Positions 37,783 to 42,227 of a stretch of 42,227 bases of DNA are shown in pieces (within the stretch, counting starts at the first letter, position 1; each line of letters starts with the position of its first letter). A program made the position numbers and the translations under genes. The notes under the pieces were generated by a model. It searched no databases and was not told the origin of the DNA. It saw only the letters and a program-made list of their open reading frames with translations. Source of the stretch: Carboxydocella sporoproducens DSM 16521 (GTDB taxonomy: Bacteria; Bacillota; GCA-003054495; Carboxydocellales; Carboxydocellaceae); contig NZ_FUXM01000018.1 of assembly GCF_900167165.1 (NCBI RefSeq), positions 1 through 42,227 of the forward strand, written 5' to 3'.

Positions 37783-38433
37783 GTGGAATACAAAATTATT
37801 ACGCCGCAAATAAATTGGAAGGACCCGGCCGACTTAAAGCCGCTGGACAAGAAGGCGGTTATCGGCATTGCCTTGCACCATATGGCAAACCCTAATTGGG
37901 GCTTTTGGGATGTGCACCGGGCACACCAGGCCAGGGGCTGGAATGGGATCGGTTATAATTTCTGGGTGGCATTTGACGGCACCATTTATCAGGGCCGGGG
38001 GTTTAACGTTGGCGCTGGTGTTCTGGGTCATAACGAGCAGCTAATCAGCATCGGCTTTCAAGGCGATTACGAGCATACGCAAACTATAATGCCAGACGCG
38101 CAATTTAATGCAGGCGTCTGGCTTATTAATTGGCTCAAGCAGCAACTGCCGAATATACGCATTATTCATGGTCACAAATACTGGGCGCAGACTGCCTGCC
38201 CTGGGCAACATTTCCCCCTGACCGAAATGGCCCTTGGCCGCTGGCGTGGGCAGCCGCCAGCGCCTAAACCGGGGGACCAGCTGGTCGAGGCGGTAAAGGT
38301 ATTACAGGCCCAAGGCATTATTAACAGCCCTCAATACTGGCTTGATCATGCCAGGAAAGGTAAGCTGGTTGAGGGCGATTATGCTGGGACACTGATCATG
38401 CGGATGGCCGAAAAATTGAAAGGGGGTAAATAA
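37783..38433 (+). CDS. N-acetylmuramoyl-L-alanine amidase (endolysin)
   Basis: 216 residues. Amidase_2/PGRP domain (about 1-155): the histidine pair in IALHHMANP (32-33), YNFWVAFDGTIYQGRG, SIGFQGDYE, then IIHGHKYWAQTACPG with His131 and Cys139 as the other zinc ligands. C-terminal part (about 163-216; VEAVKVLQAQGIINSPQYWL) is a small helical module common in phage endolysins. It cleaves the stem peptide from muramic acid at lysis. GTG start with GGAGGGG upstream. Confidence 0.93.
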   Translation: MEYKIITPQINWKDPADLKPLDKKAVIGIALHHMANPNWGFWDVHRAHQARGWNGIGYNFWVAFDGTIYQGRGFNVGAGVLGHNEQLISIGFQGDYEHTQTIMPDAQFNAGVWLINWLKQQLPNIRIIHGHKYWAQTACPGQHFPLTEMALGRWRGQPPAPKPGDQLVEAVKVLQAQGIINSPQYWLDHARKGKLVEGDYAGTLIMRMAEKLKGGK

Positions 38434-38434
38434 T

Positions 38435-38698
38435 ATGTTACCTATCGAGTTAGTAATGGCCCTGACCGTAGGGCTGGTGGAAAGCATAAAGCAGACCATA
38501 CCTGTGCCAAAACATTGGATCTGGCTGCTGGTTTTAGGTATCGGGGCTACATTAAATGCTGCTAATGCCTTTGCTTTTGGCGGGGACGTTGTCGCAGCGG
38601 TCCGGGATGGGATAATTGCAGCTGCAACCGCCAGCGGGGTTTATGGCCTGGCTAAAGCAGCAATAAAAGGAGGCGGCGGAGATGCCGGCGACAGGTAA
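38435..38698 (+). CDS. Holin
   Basis: 87 residues with hydrophobic helices (about 4-18, 26-46 and 55-76; LPIELVMALTVGLVESIKQT, WIWLLVLGIGATLNAANAFA, DGIIAAATASGVYGLAKAAI) and a charged tail. This matches small phage holins that follow an amidase gene. It would form the membrane lesions releasing the endolysin. ATG follows GGGGGTAAATAAT; the end overlaps the next gene by 17 bp. Confidence 0.85.
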   Translation: MLPIELVMALTVGLVESIKQTIPVPKHWIWLLVLGIGATLNAANAFAFGGDVVAAVRDGIIAAATASGVYGLAKAAIKGGGGDAGDR

Positions 38699-39116
38699 AT
38701 GGTATGGCCAGGCGCTGTTGAAGGCCCTGAACAAGGAAATTGACTGGGACACTGACGCCATAAAGGTAATGCTGTGCAGCAGCGCGTATGTGCCAGATCA
38801 GGATAACCATGTATACTTAAGCAGCATAACCAACGAGGTAACCGGGACTGGTTATACAGCTGGTGGGCAAGTGCTTACAGCGAAAACAATAACCTATGAT
38901 GCCGTAAACAATAAAATAATCCTGGATGCAGCTGATATTACGTGGCCTAGTGCGACAATCACTGCAAGATATGCAGTGTTATATGTCGATACCGGTAACC
39001 CTGCTACAAGTCCGCTGCTGGGCTATGTGGACTTCGGGCAGGATGTCAGCAGTACCAACGGCAATTTTACGATTGCATGGGATGCAGCAGGTATATTTAC
39101 CATTACTGTTGGATAG
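38682..39116 (+). CDS. Virion-like beta protein after the lysis genes
   Basis: 144 residues. GKWYGQALLKALNKEIDWDT, then AIKVMLCSSAYVPDQDNHVY and beta strands to AWDAAGIFTITVG. This opening is characteristic of a phage structural family (tail or decoration protein). AGGCGGCGGAG precedes the ATG, overlapping the holin. Its place after the holin is unusual for a virion gene. Confidence 0.72.
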   Translation: MPATGKWYGQALLKALNKEIDWDTDAIKVMLCSSAYVPDQDNHVYLSSITNEVTGTGYTAGGQVLTAKTITYDAVNNKIILDAADITWPSATITARYAVLYVDTGNPATSPLLGYVDFGQDVSSTNGNFTIAWDAAGIFTITVG

Positions 39117-39128
39117 CGGTGATGCGCT

Positions 39129-40715
39129 ATGCAAGAACTAATTAGCAAACGCACCCGCAATAGCAAGCACTATCTGCGGCCAGATGGGAAAATTGAGGCG
39201 CACATATATTCCGGGGATGTGCATTACCATGACGGAAATAGTTGGCAGGAAATCGTGGGGGACTGGGAATACGAGCCGGGATTTGGACACAAGGTAAAGC
39301 GGGCAGGATACAATTTGCGTATCCTGCCTGGGTACATCCGTTTTGGGTTTGCACCGAAAATTTATGTTGATTACAGATTACCTGCCGGAACCAGGTCCAT
39401 ATCTGGGCGTAAGCTGATAATAACGGAAGCATGGTCTAATGCCGACCTGGAATATACTAACGGTACAACTGGGATTAAAGCGGATATAGTACTGAAGGGC
39501 CCAGGCCATCCCGCAGAGTTTCGCATACCAGCATATCCTAAGGGCTGCAACATGGTGCAATTCGGCCAGGAAATAGTTTTTGAAGCAGGTGGGCAACTGG
39601 TAGGTAGAATTCCTGCACCATTTGCGTTAGATGCAAGCGGAGAGGTAGGCCCAGTTACGTTGCAGTTGGATGGCAATGAGATTGTCCTGATACCGGACGC
39701 CAGCTGGCTGGCCAATGCCACTTATCCTGCCCGGATTGACCCGACCACTACGTTACAACCATCCAGCCAGGATGCGTATATATGGCAGAGAAACTCAACA
39801 ACTAACTACGGTGCTACCTCAATTATTCGAGTTGGCTGGAACTCTGCCTATGGGGTGCCTTGGCGAGGGCTGGTACAGTTTGATATTTCCGGGATTACTG
39901 GGGATATTACTTCTGCCACATTAAGTCTGTACGCCTATACCGTATCTGGCTCACAAACGGTTAATTTGCATAAGGTTACCAGCGCATGGTCTGAAAGCAC
40001 AATCACTTGGAATACAGCCCCAGGTTTTGATTCTTCAGTAGTAACTGCAAAAAATATTTCCGCAGTGGGCTGGCAGGACTTTGATATAACAGTTTTAGTG
40101 CAAGGCTGGAAAACGAACGGGAATAATTTCGGTGTCCTGTTAAAACAAGACACCGAAAGTAACAGTAATTACTGCGATTTTGCCAGTAAAGAATACACTA
40201 CAGATACAGCTTTGAGACCAAAGTTGATTATAACCTACACAACTCCGTCAGTTGACGCAAGCATTAATACAACAGCAGCAACCGCACTCGCAGCAGTAAT
40301 CGCTGCTAGTGCTAACGGAGGGGCAAATATTGCCGGGGCTGCAGCCAATTTGGTAGCAGGTGCCCTCATTCCAGGAATAAGCGGAAATGCTGGAGTGGTG
40401 CCAGGAGTGGCAGGTGCAGGGGCTCTGGTCAACACTGTGGCTGCAAGCGGCCAGGCAGAGGTTATCCCAGGCCCGGGGCAGGCCATGATAAACGGATTTT
40501 TGCCTCTCAACAAAGCCGAGGCATGGGTGCAAGGCGCAATTATATCTGCTCTGGCAAGCAGTTTGGCGCCAGCAATTATAGCTTTTGTACCCAAAAAGAA
40601 ATCGCCAGCGTACAGCTGGCGCGAAATGCTGGAACGGCACATTTACAAGGAGCTGCCGGATAGATATGTCGCTAAAGAACTACCCAGCCGTTACACCTGG
40701 AAGGAGCTGAATTGA
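39129..40715 (+). CDS. DNRLRE-domain adhesion protein
   Basis: 528 residues. The N-terminal part (about 1-200) is beta-rich with HYLRPDGKIEAHIYSGDVHY. Residues about 205-375 form a DNRLRE/CBM96-like domain: SQDAYIWQRNSTTNYGATSI, VQFDISGITGDITSATLSLY, WSESTITWNTAP and WQDFDITVLVQGWKTNGNNF. An Ala/Gly/Val-rich low-complexity region follows (about 380-485), then a C-terminal tail with ELPDRYVAKELPSRYTWKEL. No signal peptide. A surface-binding phage fibre is likely; alternatively cargo borrowed from the host. Confidence 0.78.
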   Translation: MQELISKRTRNSKHYLRPDGKIEAHIYSGDVHYHDGNSWQEIVGDWEYEPGFGHKVKRAGYNLRILPGYIRFGFAPKIYVDYRLPAGTRSISGRKLIITEAWSNADLEYTNGTTGIKADIVLKGPGHPAEFRIPAYPKGCNMVQFGQEIVFEAGGQLVGRIPAPFALDASGEVGPVTLQLDGNEIVLIPDASWLANATYPARIDPTTTLQPSSQDAYIWQRNSTTNYGATSIIRVGWNSAYGVPWRGLVQFDISGITGDITSATLSLYAYTVSGSQTVNLHKVTSAWSESTITWNTAPGFDSSVVTAKNISAVGWQDFDITVLVQGWKTNGNNFGVLLKQDTESNSNYCDFASKEYTTDTALRPKLIITYTTPSVDASINTTAATALAAVIAASANGGANIAGAAANLVAGALIPGISGNAGVVPGVAGAGALVNTVAASGQAEVIPGPGQAMINGFLPLNKAEAWVQGAIISALASSLAPAIIAFVPKKKSPAYSWREMLERHIYKELPDRYVAKELPSRYTWKELN

Positions 40716-41018
40716 ATGGGCCGAGTAATACAAATCGGGGAAGAACGGGAGGTCGGAGTTGAAATAACTTCAGCGGATGGCAGCAATTTTTCTATAACCG
40801 CTACCTATGAGTATAAAGATGCTGCCGGCAACGTGCTGGCCAGCGGACCAGCGCAGGTGGATGGGCATAAGGTGTTTGTACTGCTGAAGCCGACTGTGAG
40901 CAACAGGAGTCCTGTAGTATTTACTGTGCAGGTAACGCCGCTGGACCAGCAAGGCCAGCCTGATCCCGGCAAGAATGCAGAGAAGCTGATTATACCAGTG
41001 CCAGTTATTGTTCCGTGA
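40716..41018 (+). CDS. Small Ig-like beta protein
   Basis: 100 residues, all beta: IGEEREVGVEITSADGSNFS, ATYEYKDAAGNVLASGPAQV, and PVVFTVQVTPLDQQGQPDPG. An immunoglobulin-like fold is likely. It starts one base after the DNRLRE gene and should be co-translated as part of the same surface module. AAGGAG lies about 11 bases upstream. Not assigned to a known family. Confidence 0.65.
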   Translation: MGRVIQIGEEREVGVEITSADGSNFSITATYEYKDAAGNVLASGPAQVDGHKVFVLLKPTVSNRSPVVFTVQVTPLDQQGQPDPGKNAEKLIIPVPVIVP

Positions 41019-41024
41019 CAGACG

Positions 41025-41046
41025 GCAGAAAGAACGGCTTTTCTGC
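41025..41046 (+). terminator. Weak terminator-like hairpin after the surface module
   Basis: Stem GCAGAAA / TTTCTGC with an 8-base loop and GCATTTTG following. Modest T run; a weak terminator separating the late genes from the right cargo. Confidence 0.45.
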
Positions 41047-41061
41047 GCATTTTGTCGAATA

Positions 41062-41090
41062 TTGACGAAAATCAAATGAAGGATTTATCT
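41062..41090 (+). promoter_or_regulatory. Candidate promoter of the right-end cargo
   Basis: TTGACG at 41062-41067 and TTATCT at 41085-41090, 17-bp spacing. Downstream DNA (41102-41147) has AATATATTCAG twice in tandem plus a nearby CTGAA inverted partner, which could be a regulator site. It would allow expression from the prophage independent of late transcription. Confidence 0.5.
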
Positions 41091-41156
41091 GCTTTTTGGC
41101 GAATATACTGAAACAGAATGAATAATATATTCAGATAATATATTCAGTAGAGGGAT

Positions 41157-41696
41157 ATGAAAATGCAAAGTTCAGTAACAATTAATAACGAAAGCGAACA
41201 GACACAAACAAAGGAATATTGTTTATACTGTATGTATGCTTATCAATCTCCTGATAAGCCTGGGTTTATTGCTAATTTAGGGTTCAGGTTTATTTATACG
41301 CTTCTTGCTTGGATTTTATTAGGATATAAGAATTCGGCAGGTTCTAGTTTTTTTGTTTCATTATTATTTTTTGTTAGTCCTTTGTGCGTTGACTATCTTA
41401 AATTTGAGCCATCAGAAAAAATAAGAAAATATTTTAAGAAAATTAGTTTGTGTATAACTTTTTTCTGGGTTATCATTGGAATTTTAGGAGTCTTTGAAAT
41501 TATTACTTTAAATAACGAATTACATATTCAATTAAGTAAAGATTTTATTGCGTTTCGTAGTCTAAATATAAATATTAGCTTATTATATGTTTGGTATGCA
41601 CTTATGGTAAATGTAATAATTACTTTGTTAGATTGGATTATTTGTGAATATCCAGCAGAAAACGCAAAAAAATGGGCAAATGAATTCAACTCATAA
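41157..41696 (+). CDS. Multi-pass membrane protein (right-end cargo)
   Basis: 179 residues. A soluble N-terminus with CLYC, then about four transmembrane helices (near 43-58, 64-78, 95-115 and 140-162; for example FIYTLLAWILLGYKN and ITFFWVIIGILGVFEIITLN). No recognised family. The DNA is far more AT-rich than the late genes. Position between lysis/surface genes and the attachment arm, with its own promoter, points to lysogenic conversion or superinfection exclusion. Function not determined. Confidence 0.7.
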   Translation: MKMQSSVTINNESEQTQTKEYCLYCMYAYQSPDKPGFIANLGFRFIYTLLAWILLGYKNSAGSSFFVSLLFFVSPLCVDYLKFEPSEKIRKYFKKISLCITFFWVIIGILGVFEIITLNNELHIQLSKDFIAFRSLNINISLLYVWYALMVNVIITLLDWIICEYPAENAKKWANEFNS

Positions 41697-41720
41697 TTTT
41701 TATCAAAAGAGGTGATAAGT

Positions 41721-42143
41721 ATGATAGTCGACAACTTTCTTTATGTTTTAATTATATTATATTTAACACTTGCTCTTGGCATCTTTATAAAAATCTATTT
41801 AAAAGGAGTACGGGGTTTTACACTGTTTATTCATCCGTTTATTATGCCTATAATTATTTTCGATTCTGGAATAAAATTTGCTTTTCATGAAGCAATTAAA
41901 CAAGCTACACCATGGCAAAAATTAAGGGTCTTTATTTTGCTTTTTAAAGCTGTAATTATAATGTTTCCAATAATAGTAGGTGTTTCTGGAAAACATATTT
42001 ACGATACACAACTTGAGATAGCAGAAAAAATGAAAAAAAGAAAACCAAAAGAAAGGCGCTTACATCTTCGTGAACAATTAAGCGATCAAAATAAATTCAC
42101 AAAGAATTTTTTGAAGCAACAGCATCATATGTATTGCCATTAA
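41721..42143 (+). CDS. Membrane protein (right-end cargo, second gene)
   Basis: 140 residues. About three hydrophobic helices (near 5-25, 33-52 and 72-95; YVLIILYLTLALGIFIKIYL, VFILLFKAVIIMFPIIVG), then a strongly basic C-terminal tail (EKMKKRKPKERRLHLREQ). ATG 41721 behind AGAGGTGATAAGT. It follows the previous membrane gene by 24 bp, so the pair is probably one operon and may form a complex. No family recognised. Confidence 0.68.
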   Translation: MIVDNFLYVLIILYLTLALGIFIKIYLKGVRGFTLFIHPFIMPIIIFDSGIKFAFHEAIKQATPWQKLRVFILLFKAVIIMFPIIVGVSGKHIYDTQLEIAEKMKKRKPKERRLHLREQLSDQNKFTKNFLKQQHHMYCH

Positions 42144-42159
42144 AAATAGCTAGCTTTAT

Positions 42160-42182
42160 CCCGGCCCTCCGGGGCTTTTTTT
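42160..42182 (+). terminator. Terminator before the right attachment arm
   Basis: Stem CCCGG / CCGGG with a CCCT loop, followed by GC and seven T residues. It closes the cargo operon and insulates the host DNA beyond the attachment site. Confidence 0.82.
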
Positions 42183-42197
42183 GTTGCTGGTAATCAA

Positions 42198-42227
42198 CCT
42201 CTTTAGGCAATATCAACATACCATACA
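42198..42227. other. Candidate phage attachment arm (right, P-type half-site)
   Basis: The reverse complement of this stretch matches 2-31 at 22 of 30 positions, with TTGCCTAAA fully shared. With the left end it would make a symmetric attP of about 60 bp in the circular phage genome. Core bases cannot be defined from this window alone. Confidence 0.65.

Noticed and set aside
1-42227. tRNA genes, rRNA genes or insertion sequences
   Set aside because: No cloverleaf-like segment, rRNA stretch or transposase was recognised on reading both strands; the only recombinase is the phage integrase.

Overview
The window is a complete temperate siphophage genome (prophage) of about 42 kb, and it appears to be cut exactly at its attachment sites. 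The left end (1-31) and the right end (42198-42227) are imperfect inverted repeats of each other (22 of 30 positions by eye). This is the pattern expected of the P and P' arms of a large serine recombinase, whose gene is the first one in from the left end. The host is most likely an endospore-forming, low-to-mid GC Bacillota (Clostridia or Negativicutes type). The reasons are strong AGGAGG ribosome-binding sites, many GTG/TTG starts, an ImmR/ImmA-like immunity region, a YqaJ/RecT/DnaD/DnaC-like replication block, a PBSX/SPP1-like packaging and head set, an XhlA-type lysis protein and a candidate Spo0E-like gene. I cannot name the species.

Layout. 1-6000 (minus strand, AT-rich): integrase, a HigB/HigA-type toxin-antitoxin pair whose antitoxin carries an ImmA/IrrE protease domain, a small membrane protein, a stand-alone HsdR-N-type nuclease, then ImmA-like protease and ImmR-like repressor. 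6000-7450: two successive divergent repressor/Cro-type switches, each with a near-consensus rightward promoter and its own operator-like repeats. 7450-9230: small early genes and another XRE regulator. 9224-14876: recombination and replication (YqaJ exonuclease, RecT, OB-HD protein, a Spo0E-like and a LysM/YneA-like host-modulation pair, DnaD-like initiator with a candidate iteron origin inside it, DnaC-like loader, truncated SSB, XF1762-type protein). 14900-18190: small middle genes, including a protein with two perfect-looking sliding-clamp-binding pentapeptides, RusA and a RinA/ArpU-like late regulator. 18390-19300: small genes before packaging, closed by a strong terminator.

19357-37500 is the late operon: TerS, TerL, portal, minor capsid protein, scaffold, major capsid, connectors, two paralogous tail-tube proteins, the G/GT tail chaperone with a +1 frameshift, tape measure, hub and receptor-binding proteins. 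37539-38698 is lysis (XhlA-like, amidase, holin). Unusually, three more virion-like genes follow the holin (38682-41018), including a DNRLRE adhesion protein. The right end (41157-42143) holds two very AT-rich membrane-protein genes with their own candidate promoter and a terminator just before the attachment arm, the usual place for lysogenic-conversion or exclusion cargo.

The most interesting candidate system is at 22491-24127. The minor capsid protein has a C-terminal extension resembling DUF6883, and is followed at once by a small DUF4926-like gene and a strong terminator. This looks like a toxin/immunity cargo pair grafted onto a virion protein. Other points worth attention are the duplicated immunity switch, the double clamp-binding protein with an internal start, the candidate origin inside the initiator gene, the Spo0E-like/YneA-like pair, and the swapped-in receptor-binding domain. 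All family names come from reading the protein sequences without database searches.
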